NCBI GenBank assembly: GCA_016709225.1
Contig: JADJEE010000012.1
Span: forward strand, 868,001-932,000
From: Deltaproteobacteria bacterium
GTDB lineage: Bacteria; Myxococcota_A; Polyangia; Nannocystales; Nannocystaceae
DNA: 64,000 bases
Reading direction: 5' to 3'
The position numbers were made by a program, and so were the translations under genes. This document shows positions 8,282 to 16,768 of this stretch, one piece after another. The notes below the pieces were generated by a model that was not told the origin of the DNA, ran no database searches, and saw only the letters and a list, made by a program, of their open reading frames with translations. The stretch's first letter is position 1. Each line of letters starts with the position of its first letter.

Positions 8282-9741
8282 CGCGGCCCCGCAGCCGCGG
8301 ACGCGGGCCGTCGTAGCGTGACCAGGTCGGGCGCAGGCCCGAGCGCACGCGCCGGGGCCTGCAGACGGGCGCACGCGTCGAGCAGCTGCGCCGCGTGGGC
8401 GTTGGTGTCGACCTCGACCACCACGTGGGCCACGCGGCCGCGCGCATCGACGAGGTAGCTGGAGCGGCGGGGGCCGTGATCCCACGCGCGCCACGCCCGG
8501 GCGAGCGCGCCGTCGGGGTCGCTCGTCATCCGTGCGTCGGCGTCGTGCCGCCGGGCCCACGCCACCAGCACGTCGTCCGGCTGCGGCGCGACCACGACGA
8601 CGGCGAGGCCGGCGGCGACCAACGCTTCGCGTCGGGCCACGGTGCTGCACAGCTGCGCGGTGCAGCCCGGCGAGCCCGCCTCGGGCACGAAGCACACCGC
8701 GGTCATCGGCGCCGACCAGCGCACGTCGGCCAGCGCCGGCGCGGGTTCGCCGAGCATGTCGAAGCGGGGATCGAGCACGACCGCGGTGTCGATCACCCGC
8801 GCGCCGGCGATCGGCTGGAACTCGTCGCCGCCGAGCCGCTCCGGGTACTCGCGCCACGGGCCCTCGCAGATGGGCTCGAAGCGGCAGCTCGCGCACTGCA
8901 CGAAGCGACGCTTGCCACGGGCGACACGGTCGTCGCGGTAGTCGGGCACGACGTAGCCGTCGTAGACGATCTCGGTGGCGGGGATGTGGAGCTCGGCGAC
9001 CGCCGACGCGTGGCCCTGCATCATGCAGAACGGCATCGCTTCGGCCATGCACGCCACACCGCCGGCGCGGCCGACCGCGAGCGCCTCGTGCACGAAGCCG
9101 GCGATCTCGGACATCCGCGGCACCACACCGTTGAAGTAGGTCGCGGCGTGGCCGGTCGGGTGCGGGAACGCCAGCTGGAACTGCGCGACGCCCAGCTCCA
9201 CCAGCAGCTGCGCCAGCGCCGGCAGGTGGCGCGCGTTCTGCTTGGTGATGACGGTGTTGCACACCACCCGCTGCTGCAGCGCGACCAGGTGCTCGATCGC
9301 GCGGACGATCTGCGCGAACGATCCGGGTGCGCGCGTGAGGCCGTCGTGCAGCTTGGCCTCGTGGCCGTGGATCGACGGCGAGAACTCGTTGGCGCCCGCC
9401 GCGATGGTGCGCTCGCAGAACTCGCGGTAGGCGAACATGCGGCCGTTGGTCTGGATCTGGATGTTCTCGTATCCCAGCGCCCTCGCGGCCCGCACCAGCT
9501 GCAGGAAGTCGGGGCGGATCGAGACCTCGGCACCGGTGAAGACCACGTCGACGCACGTCGCCCGGCTGGCGCGCAGCTCGTCGATGCACGCCTGCGTCGA
9601 GCGGTCACCGGTGAAGAGGTGATCGCCGATGACACAGAACACGCAGTTGCTGTTGCAGGTCGTGCCCGTCTTGAGGTCGGCGCGGCGGCGGATGGCCATC
9701 TCCAGCGCACGATCGTAGGTCGAATCCCGCGGCCGCGCCAT
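8278..9741 (-). CDS. radical SAM enzyme fused to a peroxiredoxin-like domain
   Basis: A 487-residue protein and the first gene of the Hxs unit. The radical SAM half has C29-N-S-N-C33-V-F-C36, Q-T-N-G-R (98-101), S-I-H-G-H-E-A-K and an auxiliary-type C283-A-S-C286-x5-C292. The usual G-G-E is replaced by T-G-A-E at 69-72. Residues 335-455 resemble AhpC/TSA (BCP-type) peroxiredoxins: S-P-G-C360-T-A-Q-L-C365, then A-R-R-H-D, S-D-P-D-G and S-S-Y-L-V-D-A-R-G-R-V. C360 would be the peroxidatic Cys and C365 a possible resolving Cys. It may protect the clusters or oxidise the substrate; both are guesses. The ATG at 9741 is preferred over one at 9795, which would extend into the divergent promoter region. 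Confidence 0.82.
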   Translation of the reverse strand: MARPRDSTYDRALEMAIRRRADLKTGTTCNSNCVFCVIGDHLFTGDRSTQACIDELRASRATCVDVVFTGAEVSIRPDFLQLVRAARALGYENIQIQTNGRMFAYREFCERTIAAGANEFSPSIHGHEAKLHDGLTRAPGSFAQIVRAIEHLVALQQRVVCNTVITKQNARHLPALAQLLVELGVAQFQLAFPHPTGHAATYFNGVVPRMSEIAGFVHEALAVGRAGGVACMAEAMPFCMMQGHASAVAELHIPATEIVYDGYVVPDYRDDRVARGKRRFVQCASCRFEPICEGPWREYPERLGGDEFQPIAGARVIDTAVVLDPRFDMLGEPAPALADVRWSAPMTAVCFVPEAGSPGCTAQLCSTVARREALVAAGLAVVVVAPQPDDVLVAWARRHDADARMTSDPDGALARAWRAWDHGPRRSSYLVDARGRVAHVVVEVDTNAHAAQLLDACARLQAPARALGPAPDLVTLRRPASAAAGPR

Positions 9742-9790
9742 CGCCGAGGCGCCCCGTCCGCACGACGCCTTCGGCCTGTCGGGCTTGGGG

Positions 9791-9796
9791 TACACT
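9791..9796 (+). promoter_or_regulatory. -10-like TACACT before the acetyltransferase gene
   Basis: TACACT lies 10 nt before ATG 9807 in the short divergent gap 9742-9806. No convincing -35 is visible. It fits the window's recurrent TANNNT-near-start pattern. Confidence 0.35.
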
Positions 9797-9806
9797 CGTG
9801 ATCCGC

Positions 9807-10364
9807 ATGTTGCTGCGTCCGGACCTCCGCGAGTGGACCATCCGCGAGGCCGCCGCCGACGACGGCGCTCGCCTGGCGTGGATCCGCACCGCCAGCTGGC
9901 GCGATGCCTACCGCGACATCATTCCACCGCTCGCGCTCGAGCGCATCGCGGGCCGCGATGCGCAGCGCATGGCCCACGCCGTGCGCCACCGCGGCCGCGG
10001 CCACACCATCTGGCTCGCAGAAGATCGGCAGCACACCGCCTTCGGCTACGCATGGGCGGGCCCGCAGACCGATCGCGCGCTGCCTTTCCTCGGTGAGGTG
10101 TTCGAGCTGTACCTCCACCCCGCGTGGCAGCGCGCGCGGGCCGGCACCGCGCTCCTCACCCACACGATCTGGGCGCTGCTCGCCGCGCGCCTGCATCCGG
10201 TCGCGCTGTGGGTGCTCGCGGACAACCACCCGGCGAGGCGCTTCTACGAGGCGATGGGCGCCGTCGAGGTCGCACGACGTACCGTGGATGTCGGCGGTCG
10301 CCCGCTCGAGAAGATCGCGTACGGCTGGCACGAGCAGCTACCGCTGCCGAACCTGCGGCGATGA
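9807..10364 (+). CDS. GNAT-family N-acetyltransferase
   Basis: A 185-residue acetyltransferase that would move an acetyl group from acetyl-CoA to an unknown amine. The GNAT fold shows as W-T-I-R-E-A near the start, E-V-F-E-L-Y-L-H-P-A-W-Q (beta4/motif A start), a CoA-loop region R-A-R-A-G-T-A-L-L, and motif B-like D-N-H-P-A-R-R-F-Y-E-A-M-G-A. The CoA loop is weaker than the usual Q/R-x-x-G-x-G/A. It is transcribed away from the Hxs unit. GTG 9798 is an alternative start, but it lies only 1 nt after the likely -10 box, so ATG 9807 is preferred. Confidence 0.8.
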   Translation: MLLRPDLREWTIREAAADDGARLAWIRTASWRDAYRDIIPPLALERIAGRDAQRMAHAVRHRGRGHTIWLAEDRQHTAFGYAWAGPQTDRALPFLGEVFELYLHPAWQRARAGTALLTHTIWALLAARLHPVALWVLADNHPARRFYEAMGAVEVARRTVDVGGRPLEKIAYGWHEQLPLPNLRR

Positions 10365-10400
10365 CGGCGGAGCTGCGGCGAGGGCGAGCCCGCCCGCGCG

Positions 10401-10826
10401 TCAGCCCGACAACCCCGCCATGCGGAGCGCATCCTTCGTGCGCTTGCCGACCTCGGCGCGGGCGTCGGTGTAGATGTGATCCATGGTCTCGTCGAGCGGG
10501 CCATCGCCCTGCCACGCGGCGGTGAGCAGCTCGGTGGGCAGCTCGCGGCGCAGGATTCGGTAGACGTGGGCCGCCACGAAGAGGTCGTCCATGAGCCCGA
10601 GCGGGCCGAAGTCGGCCTCGGGCATGACGTCCTCGGGCACCACGAAGTAGGCCAGCACCGCGTTCACCATCGCGCGCGCGTCGCGGGACAGCGTCGGCGC
10701 GCAGAAGAGACGCGCATAGAACTCGAAGACGTCGGGCGCACGCATCACCGTGCGCTGTCGCGAGCCCTCGTAGGCATCGACGAACAGCCGCAACGAGGCC
10801 AGGAAATCCGGCGCTGCGAAGGCCAC
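10401..10826 (-). CDS. YkvA/DUF1232-like small protein
   Basis: A 141-residue protein. Its centre, A-Y-F-V-V-P-E-D-V-M-P followed by G-P-L-G-L-M-D-D-L-F-V-A, matches the DUF1232 (YkvA) pattern of A-L-S-P-I-D-L-I-P and G-Y-L-D-D. These proteins are common and mostly uncharacterised, and some are membrane associated. No clear transmembrane helix is visible here. The GTG start at 10826 lies 6 nt after TACCGT on the minus strand, suggesting a leaderless start. It is 12 nt downstream of the radical SAM gene and could also be read from that transcript. No functional link to radical SAM chemistry is evident. Confidence 0.75.
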   Translation of the reverse strand: MAFAAPDFLASLRLFVDAYEGSRQRTVMRAPDVFEFYARLFCAPTLSRDARAMVNAVLAYFVVPEDVMPEADFGPLGLMDDLFVAAHVYRILRRELPTELLTAAWQGDGPLDETMDHIYTDARAEVGKRTKDALRMAGLSG

Positions 10827-10832
10827 CTTCGC

Positions 10833-10838
10833 ACGGTA
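10833..10838 (-). promoter_or_regulatory. -10-like TACCGT before the YkvA-like gene
   Basis: TACCGT on the minus strand ends 6 nt before the GTG start at 10826. It matches the leaderless-start pattern seen at other genes here. Confidence 0.3.
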
Positions 10839-12662
10839 TCAGTCGCCGGACGGCGTGTCGCGGACCTCGGGCACCAGGGCCGCAAAGCCGTGCGCACGCA
10901 CGAAGTTCACGGTGGCACCGCGGCAGCTCGGGTCATGCACACAGGTGCGACAGCGCAGCGACTTGACGTGGTCGTGGTCGTGCACGAAGCGCCGCGTGTA
11001 GCGGAAGATCTCGAGCCGCGACGCCCCCGCGCCGTCGAGGGCCGTCGACGCGAGCATGGCGGTGTCGAGCACCCGCGCCGGCGCCCGAGGGGCGATGCCG
11101 CTGCGGCAGTGCGGCACGCCCTCGAAGGTGATCGCACCGAAGCGAGCCACCAGCTCGCGCGCGCTCGTCAGCGGTGCGTCGCGGGTGGCGGCGTCGCTGG
11201 CCAGCTCGTAGTTCGGTTGCACGAGCGCCAGGCGTGACGGCCACGACGTCTGGGTCGCGAGCCACGCGGCGTGCTCGCGGTCGAACGGCGCCAACACCTC
11301 GAAGCTGCCGGCGATGGCCAGCACCGCCTCGGTCTGCGCGAGCTCTCGCGTGCGCACGCGGTCCAGCGATCTGCCGTCGATGCTCCCATCGGCGGCGAGC
11401 GCCGCGGCGAGGCCGGCCGTCGATCGCAGCTCGAGCTCGAGGGCGAGCGCGCGCGGGAGCGTCCGCGCGTGGCCGCGCGCGGCGGCGAGATCGGCGGCGA
11501 CTATCCACGCCCGCGTCGCACCGCTGGCGGCGATGCGCGCCGCCAGGTCGAGGCCCGGCGGGGCCTCGGCGACCGCGGTATCGACCACCGGCAGCCGCCG
11601 CAGATGATCCGCCGCTGCCGCGCGGGCCCGGCTGCGCTCGGCGCTGGCCGGGTCGCCGCCGAAGCTCGGCGGCAGCGCGGCCTCCCAGTCGAGATCGAAG
11701 CGCACCACGTCGAAGCGCTGCGCCGCGAGGGCCTCGCGCGTGTCGTCGAGGTGATCGCACAGCCGCCGCACGTAGCAGTGGCGGCAGCGCGCGGGCTCGC
11801 GACACGGCAGCGGCGTGCCATCGGCCAGCAGTCGCTCGTACTCTTCGCGGCGGCCGCGGACCTCGTCGTTCAGCTTGTACGGATCTTGAATCAGCGACTC
11901 GAAGCCCTCGAGATGCTCGACCGGAAAGCGGTTGAGCCACAGGTGCACGTCGGGCTCCCGCGACATCGCGAAGGTCTCGCGCAGCGCGTCCTGGTGCGCC
12001 TCGAGATCGTAGAACAGGGTGGTCTCGCCCTCTCGCCACGCGCGTCCGAACGGGATCACCTGCAGCAAGTCGAACTCGCGCACGCCCATCGCCATGAAGG
12101 TCCGCAGCATCCGCGGCAGGTGGCGGACGTTGGCTCGGTTCACGCAAACGTCGATGTTCACGACCGGGCGCCCATCGGCGAGCGCGGCCCTCAAGCCCGC
12201 GATCTCCTCGTCGAAGGCCCCCTTCACGCCGACCAGCGCGTCGTGGATCTTGGCGTCGGGGCCGTGGATCGAGAACGTGATCTCACCCAGACCGGCATCG
12301 AGCGCCCGCCGCAAGAACTCGGGATACGCGAACATGCGACCGTTGGTGACGGTCTGCACCCGCGTGTAGCCGGCCGCGCGTCCCAGCCGGACGAAGTCGA
12401 CGAAGTCGGGGTGGATGGTCGGCTCGCCGCCCGACAGGATGAGGCGCTCGGCACCCTTGCGGCGGCCATCGAGGATCTGCGCCTTGACCTCGTCGCGGGC
12501 CCGGATGCGCCCGTCGTGGGTGTCGCTGTCGAGGCAGAACACGCAGCGGTCGTTGCAGTCGAAGGTCAGCCGCACCCAGTTGCGCACCTGATGGGCCGCG
12601 TGCTCGTGTTGCTCGCGCTTCTGACCGAAGCCGACGCTCTCTTCACCCTCGGCCACCTTCAC
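10839..12662 (-). CDS. HxsC-like radical SAM protein with a long C-terminal extension
   Basis: A 607-residue protein. The radical SAM core has C36-N-D-R-C40-V-F-C43, L-S-G-G-E-P-T-I-H-P, V-T-N-G-R-M-F-A-Y and S-I-H-G-P-D-A-K. A first Cys group, C-R-E-P-A-R-C-R-H-C-x5-C, ends the core near 335. About 250 further residues have no recognisable domain and end in a second group, C-R-T-C-x5-C-R-G. The protein may therefore bind two auxiliary clusters, or the extension may be a decayed second radical SAM-like half. GTG 12662 is chosen because TAGACT lies 7 nt upstream; GTG 12665 is the alternative. It is on the same strand as the Hxs unit but separated from it by the YkvA-like and acetyltransferase genes. 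The substrate is unknown. Confidence 0.8.
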   Translation of the reverse strand: MKVAEGEESVGFGQKREQHEHAAHQVRNWVRLTFDCNDRCVFCLDSDTHDGRIRARDEVKAQILDGRRKGAERLILSGGEPTIHPDFVDFVRLGRAAGYTRVQTVTNGRMFAYPEFLRRALDAGLGEITFSIHGPDAKIHDALVGVKGAFDEEIAGLRAALADGRPVVNIDVCVNRANVRHLPRMLRTFMAMGVREFDLLQVIPFGRAWREGETTLFYDLEAHQDALRETFAMSREPDVHLWLNRFPVEHLEGFESLIQDPYKLNDEVRGRREEYERLLADGTPLPCREPARCRHCYVRRLCDHLDDTREALAAQRFDVVRFDLDWEAALPPSFGGDPASAERSRARAAAADHLRRLPVVDTAVAEAPPGLDLAARIAASGATRAWIVAADLAAARGHARTLPRALALELELRSTAGLAAALAADGSIDGRSLDRVRTRELAQTEAVLAIAGSFEVLAPFDREHAAWLATQTSWPSRLALVQPNYELASDAATRDAPLTSARELVARFGAITFEGVPHCRSGIAPRAPARVLDTAMLASTALDGAGASRLEIFRYTRRFVHDHDHVKSLRCRTCVHDPSCRGATVNFVRAHGFAALVPEVRDTPSGD

Positions 12663-12669
12663 CACGGGT

Positions 12670-12675
12670 AGTCTA
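12670..12675 (-). promoter_or_regulatory. -10-like TAGACT before the extended radical SAM gene
   Basis: TAGACT on the minus strand, 7 nt before GTG 12662. It fits the recurrent leaderless-start pattern. Confidence 0.35.
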
Positions 12676-12898
12676 CGCCGGGCGCGGCGTGCGGCGTCCT
12701 CGGAGCCGCAGTGCCCGGGAGCCCGACATCCCCGCCGGATTCCCGGACAGCGGCCGGGCCGGCGTCGCGCGAGCGCCGAGAATTCGCTTGGCACCGCGGT
12801 TGCTGAGCCCGTGGGGCCCCACTCGGCCCGCACGCCCTTCGAGCCGTGGGAACGGCAGTCGCCGCCGGGCGCCCGCGCGCGCCCCGAGCAAGACCCAA

Positions 12899-12928
12899 TC
12901 GACACGATGCCGTCCGCCGCACTATCTT
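12899..12928 (+). promoter_or_regulatory. sigma-70-like promoter for the kinase/regulator pair
   Basis: TCGACA (12899-12904) and TATCTT (12923-12928) are separated by 18 nt. The -10 ends 8 nt before ATG 12937, so the transcript would begin at or next to the start codon. Confidence 0.45.
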
Positions 12929-12936
12929 GGAACGCG

Positions 12937-14397
12937 ATGTCGAACGACCCACGGCAGACCGATGTCGCGCTCGGCGTGGTCGAGCTGCGGCGCCGCGCAC
13001 TGCTGCGCCTGGTCGATCGCTTCCGTCTCGCGAAGTGGGTGATGGCGCCGCTGCTCTTCAGCGTCGGCGGCTGGATCCTATATATCGACGGCGCACCGTG
13101 GCGCTGGGCCCTGGTCGCCGTGGCGGGCGGCATCTCGGCGGCGGTCGGCGTGCGCTTCGGCTTCGGCAACGCCAAGGGCATCGCCCGCTTCTGCGAGCGC
13201 GACTTCCGACCCTCGGAGGCGGTGCCGTTCGCGACCGTGCAGGTGTTGTTGCTCGCCGCCAGCGGCGGGCTCGCGAGCCCGCTGCTGCCGATCATGTTCG
13301 CCGGGGCCCACAACGCCGGCCTGTTCGGTGGGCCGGCGGCCTCGCGCAGCGTGTTCGTGGTGCACGTCGTCGGCCTCTGGACCCTGCTCGCGCTGCACCT
13401 GACGCACGTCGTCGAGCTGGTGCCGCACCCGCTGGTCGACACCCACTGGCCGGGCCCGACCTTTCTCACCTCGATCGCGGTGGGCATGACCGGCGCGCTG
13501 ATCGGCGCCCACGTGATGGGCCTGCGGACGCGCGAGGCGGTCGACGAACAGCTGCGTCAGGCCGTGCTCGCGCGCGAGGCTGCGCTCGGCAACTACCGCG
13601 AGCGCGCCGACGAGCTGACCACGCTGTCGGCCGAGATCGCCCACGAACTCAAGAACCCGCTCGCGACCGTGAAGGGCCTCGCTGCGTTGCTCGGCCGAGA
13701 TGCCGAGGGCAAGTCGGCCGAGCGCCTGCTCGTGCTGCGCCGCGAGGTCGACCGCATGCAGGGCATCCTCGACGAGTTCCTCAACTTCTCGCGGCCGCTG
13801 GCGCCGTTGACCGTGCGGCGCGTCGATCTCGGCAAGCTCGCACGCGAGGTCATCGATCTGCACGAGGGCATTGCCAGCGATCGCCGCGTCGCGATGGAGC
13901 TCGATGCGGATCTCGGCGTGGGTGCGGTCTGCGACCCGCGCAAGATCAAGCAGATCCTCGTGAACCTGCTGCAGAACGCGCTCGACGCGGCGGGCCCCGA
14001 GACCACCGTGGAGATCGTGGTGCGGCGCGTGGTCGACCTCGTGGAGATCCAGCTGCTCGACCGCGGTGCGGGCGTGCCCGCCGATCTGAGCGAGCGCGTG
14101 TTCGAGGCCGGCATGACCACCAAGCCCAACGGCAACGGGCTCGGCCTGCCGATGGCGCGGGCGTTGGCGCGCCAGCACGGCGGCGACCTGCGGCTGGCAC
14201 CCCGCGGCGACGGCCACGGCTGCGCCGCGATCGTGCAGCTGCCGGTGCTCGGCCCCGCGCTGGCCAACGCCGACGCCGAGGCCTCGATCAGCGACGTGGC
14301 CCCGCCGCCCAAGCCCGCCGTCGAGCCACACGCGGCGCGCACGCGTGACGACGCCGCGGTGCCGCTCGCCGAGGGTGCGCTGGGGGCGATGACGTGA
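12937..14397 (+). CDS. membrane sensor histidine kinase (NtrB-like partner)
   Basis: A 486-residue sensor kinase. Residues about 25-195 contain several hydrophobic segments, a multi-pass membrane sensor with no known ligand domain. The HisKA motif is A-E-I-A-H236-E-L-K-N-P, with H236 as the phosphate acceptor. The ATPase domain follows, with N-L-L-Q-N-A-L-D-A (N box), D-R-G-A-G-V-P (G1) and N-G-N-G-L-G-L-P (G2). A Pro/Ala-rich tail of about 45 residues ends the protein. The start codon of the NtrC-type regulator overlaps its stop by 4 nt (GTGA), so the two form a two-component system. The signal is unknown. Confidence 0.9.
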   Translation: MSNDPRQTDVALGVVELRRRALLRLVDRFRLAKWVMAPLLFSVGGWILYIDGAPWRWALVAVAGGISAAVGVRFGFGNAKGIARFCERDFRPSEAVPFATVQVLLLAASGGLASPLLPIMFAGAHNAGLFGGPAASRSVFVVHVVGLWTLLALHLTHVVELVPHPLVDTHWPGPTFLTSIAVGMTGALIGAHVMGLRTREAVDEQLRQAVLAREAALGNYRERADELTTLSAEIAHELKNPLATVKGLAALLGRDAEGKSAERLLVLRREVDRMQGILDEFLNFSRPLAPLTVRRVDLGKLAREVIDLHEGIASDRRVAMELDADLGVGAVCDPRKIKQILVNLLQNALDAAGPETTVEIVVRRVVDLVEIQLLDRGAGVPADLSERVFEAGMTTKPNGNGLGLPMARALARQHGGDLRLAPRGDGHGCAAIVQLPVLGPALANADAEASISDVAPPPKPAVEPHAARTRDDAAVPLAEGALGAMT

Positions 14398-15752
14398 AGC
14401 CGCACGCGCTGGTCGTCGACGACGACGACGGCGTGCGCTTCACGCTCGCAGGCATCCTCGAGGAGGAGGGCGTGCTGGTCTCGCAGGCCGCCAGCGGCGA
14501 GGCTGCGCTCGCGCTGTTCGACGACCCCGCAACACCCGAGATCCACCTGGTCGTGACCGACATGCGCATGCCGGGCATGAGCGGGCTCGACCTGCTCACG
14601 GCTCTGCGGCAGCGCACGCGCGCGCCGAAGGTCGTGATGATCACCGCACACGGCAACGAGCGCCTGGCGGTGGAGGCGACCAAGGCGGGCGCCTACGACT
14701 ACTTCCGCAAGCCCTTCGAGCTCGAGGAGCTGGTGGCGGTGGTCCGACGCGCGCTCGATGCCGTGCGGCTCGAGGTCGAGAACGAGCGCCTGCGCTCCAC
14801 CCTCGAGCTCTCGCAGACGATGGTGTTCGTCTCCGATGCGATGGCGAAGCTGGCCGTGATGGTCCACCGCGTGGCCCCGCGCGACGTCACCGTGCTCATC
14901 CGCGGCGAGAGCGGCACCGGCAAGGAGCGCGTCGCCGAGGCCATCGTGCGGGCCTCGAGGCGCGCGGCCAGGCCGTTCGTGCGCTTCAACTGCGCCGCGC
15001 TGACCACCGAGCTCGCAGAGGCGGAGCTGTTCGGTCACAGCCGGGGAGCTTTCACCGGTGCGGTTCGCTCGCGCGCGGGGCTGTTCCGCGAGGCCGAGGG
15101 CGGCACCATCTTGCTCGACGAGGTCGGCGAGCTCGACCTCGCGACCCAGGCCAAGCTGCTGCGCGTGCTGCAGGAGCACGAGATCCGCCCGGTCGGTGAG
15201 GATCACGCGATCCCCATCGACGTGCGGGTCATCGCCGCGACCCACCGCGACCTCGCCAAGCGCGTCGAAGAGGGTGCCTTCCGCGAGGACCTCTTCTACC
15301 GCCTGCGCGTGGTCGAGATGCACGTGCCGCCGCTGCGCGAGCGCCCCGAGGACATCGCGCCGCTGGCACGCCACTTCCTGCGGCGCTTCGCCTCGAGGTT
15401 CGGGCTCGGCATCGTGCGCGAGCCGCCGGAGCTGATCGTGCGGCTGCAGGCGATGCCGTGGCCCGGCAACGTGCGCGAGCTCGAGAACGCGATCGAGAGC
15501 CTGGTCGCACTGTCGGACGGCGACGACTTCGACCTCAGCACGCTGGGCCCCTCGACGCCGTCATCCCGCGCCAGCGACGGTGGCGACGGTGGCCTGCGGG
15601 AGCGCGTCGATGCCTTCGAGCGGCAGCTGCTGCTCGACGCGCTCGCGGTCGCGTCGGGCAATCGCAGTGAAGCGGCCCGCGCGCTCGGCATCGGCCGCGC
15701 GACGCTCCACGACAAGCTGCGCAAGCACGGCATCGTCGACGGCGGCGCCTGA
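14394..15752 (+). CDS. NtrC-family sigma-54 response regulator
   Basis: A 452-residue transcription activator. The receiver domain (1-120) has the acidic triad D9-D10, the phosphorylated D56 (V-T-D-M-R-M-P-G), T84 and K106. The AAA+ domain has Walker A G171-E-S-G-T-G-K-E, the sigma-54 loop G-A-F-T-G-A (218-223), Walker B I-L-L-D-E-V-G-E-L and the R-x-D-L-x-Y-R-L sensor region. A Fis-type helix-turn-helix (R-S-E-A-A-R-A-L-G-I-G) ends the protein. It should drive sigma-54 promoters when its coupled kinase (12937-14397) phosphorylates it. Target genes cannot be told from this window. Confidence 0.93.
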   Translation: MKPHALVVDDDDGVRFTLAGILEEEGVLVSQAASGEAALALFDDPATPEIHLVVTDMRMPGMSGLDLLTALRQRTRAPKVVMITAHGNERLAVEATKAGAYDYFRKPFELEELVAVVRRALDAVRLEVENERLRSTLELSQTMVFVSDAMAKLAVMVHRVAPRDVTVLIRGESGTGKERVAEAIVRASRRAARPFVRFNCAALTTELAEAELFGHSRGAFTGAVRSRAGLFREAEGGTILLDEVGELDLATQAKLLRVLQEHEIRPVGEDHAIPIDVRVIAATHRDLAKRVEEGAFREDLFYRLRVVEMHVPPLRERPEDIAPLARHFLRRFASRFGLGIVREPPELIVRLQAMPWPGNVRELENAIESLVALSDGDDFDLSTLGPSTPSSRASDGGDGGLRERVDAFERQLLLDALAVASGNRSEAARALGIGRATLHDKLRKHGIVDGGA

Positions 15753-15794
15753 CGGTCTGCCCGGCCCCGCCGGAGTTCCGGACGGACGATCCGG

Positions 15795-15810
15795 CGGACC
15801 GACAGGTCCG
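15795..15810 (+). terminator. possible hairpin after the response regulator
   Basis: CGGACC-GACA-GGTCCG forms a short GC-rich stem-loop 42 bp after the regulator stop. There is no T-run. The 15753-15993 gap is otherwise GC-rich sequence with nothing else recognised. Confidence 0.25.
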
Positions 15811-15993
15811 CTCGCCCGGTCCCGGCGGACGCCGCGATACCCCGCGCCGTCACACGCACTCGTTGCCGGCCGTGTGTGGCACGCAACGTGCTTCCTTGCG
15901 CCGGCAATGCTCGCGCACGCAGTCCCGGCCACCGCCCGCGCCCCCCGAGCCCGCCGCGCGAGTCCCCTGCGCGCCGCGACGCCGGCGGCCGCG

Positions 15994-16647
15994 ATGGCGC
16001 GACCGGCTGCGCGCATGGAGGCGTACCTGCGGGGTGACGACCACGCCCTGAGCACGCTGTTCCGCGTGCTCGCGCCGCGGCTGCGCCGCTTCCTGCAGGC
16101 CCGCATCGACGATGCCGACATGGTCGAGGACGTCGTGCAGCAGACCTTCATCAAGGCCCACCTCGGCCGGCATGCGTTCCGGGCACGCGCCACCGACGGA
16201 CGTCACAGCGACGACGCCATCGTCGCGTGGTTCCTCGCGATCGCGCGGAACACCGCGATCGATGGCCTGCGATCGGAGCGTCGCCACCAACGCGGACGCG
16301 TGCACGAGGGTGACGCGGGCGAGTCGTGCGTCGACGAGTGCGCCAGCGACATGCCCGACCCCGAGCAGCTCCACATCGACGCGCAGTCCGATTTCGCCGT
16401 GCGCGAGCGGGTCCGTGCCGCAGTCGGCCGCCTGCCACCCTCGCAGCGCGACGTCGTCCTGCTGCACAAGCTCGAGGGCCTGTCGATGCAACAGGTCGCA
16501 CAGCGGCTCCACGTGATGCCGGGTGCCGCGCGGGTGCGTGCGCATCGGGCCTACCTCGCCCTGCACGCCCTGCTCCAGCCGACCGTGGCGGCCAACTCGC
16601 GCGCGCCCGCAGATTCGCCGTCCCGCGGTCACGACGCTGCCGCCTGA
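15994..16647 (+). CDS. ECF-type RNA polymerase sigma factor
   Basis: A 217-residue sigma-70 family protein. Region 2 is seen as M-E-A-Y-L-R-G-D-D-H-A-L-S-T-L-F, D-A-D-M-V-E-D-V-V-Q-Q-T-F-I-K-A-H and A-W-F-L-A-I-A-R-N-T-A-I-D. Region 4 is seen as V-G-R-L-P-P-S-Q-R-D-V-V-L-L-H-K-L-E-G-L-S-M with V-A-Q-R-L. The linker between them is Cys-containing (E-S-C-V-D-E-C-A-S-D), which is unusual and might be redox-sensitive. ATG 15994 is chosen; 16015 is an in-frame alternative close to region 2, and 15907 would add a low-complexity Arg/Ala stretch. No anti-sigma gene is recognised next to it. Confidence 0.85.
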   Translation: MARPAARMEAYLRGDDHALSTLFRVLAPRLRRFLQARIDDADMVEDVVQQTFIKAHLGRHAFRARATDGRHSDDAIVAWFLAIARNTAIDGLRSERRHQRGRVHEGDAGESCVDECASDMPDPEQLHIDAQSDFAVRERVRAAVGRLPPSQRDVVLLHKLEGLSMQQVAQRLHVMPGAARVRAHRAYLALHALLQPTVAANSRAPADSPSRGHDAAA

Positions 16648-16677
16648 CGCCGCGAGCATCGAGGGCCGCAGCGCGCG

Positions 16678-16707
16678 TTGGTCGGGGCCGTCGGGATCCG
16701 CTAGGAT
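16678..16707 (+). promoter_or_regulatory. possible promoter upstream of the endopeptidase gene
   Basis: TTGGTC (16678-16683) and TAGGAT (16702-16707) with an 18-nt spacer lie 61 nt before ATG 16769. It is a weak consensus match. Confidence 0.25.
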
Positions 16708-16768
16708 CCCGAGCGATGTTGGCGGAGGTCTGCACGCCAGGCCGCCGCCCACGAATCGGGACGACGGC

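Noticed and set aside
8395..9801. Long plus-strand frame across the radical SAM-peroxiredoxin gene
   Set aside because: Antisense shadow with Arg/His/Val-rich composition and no known motif.
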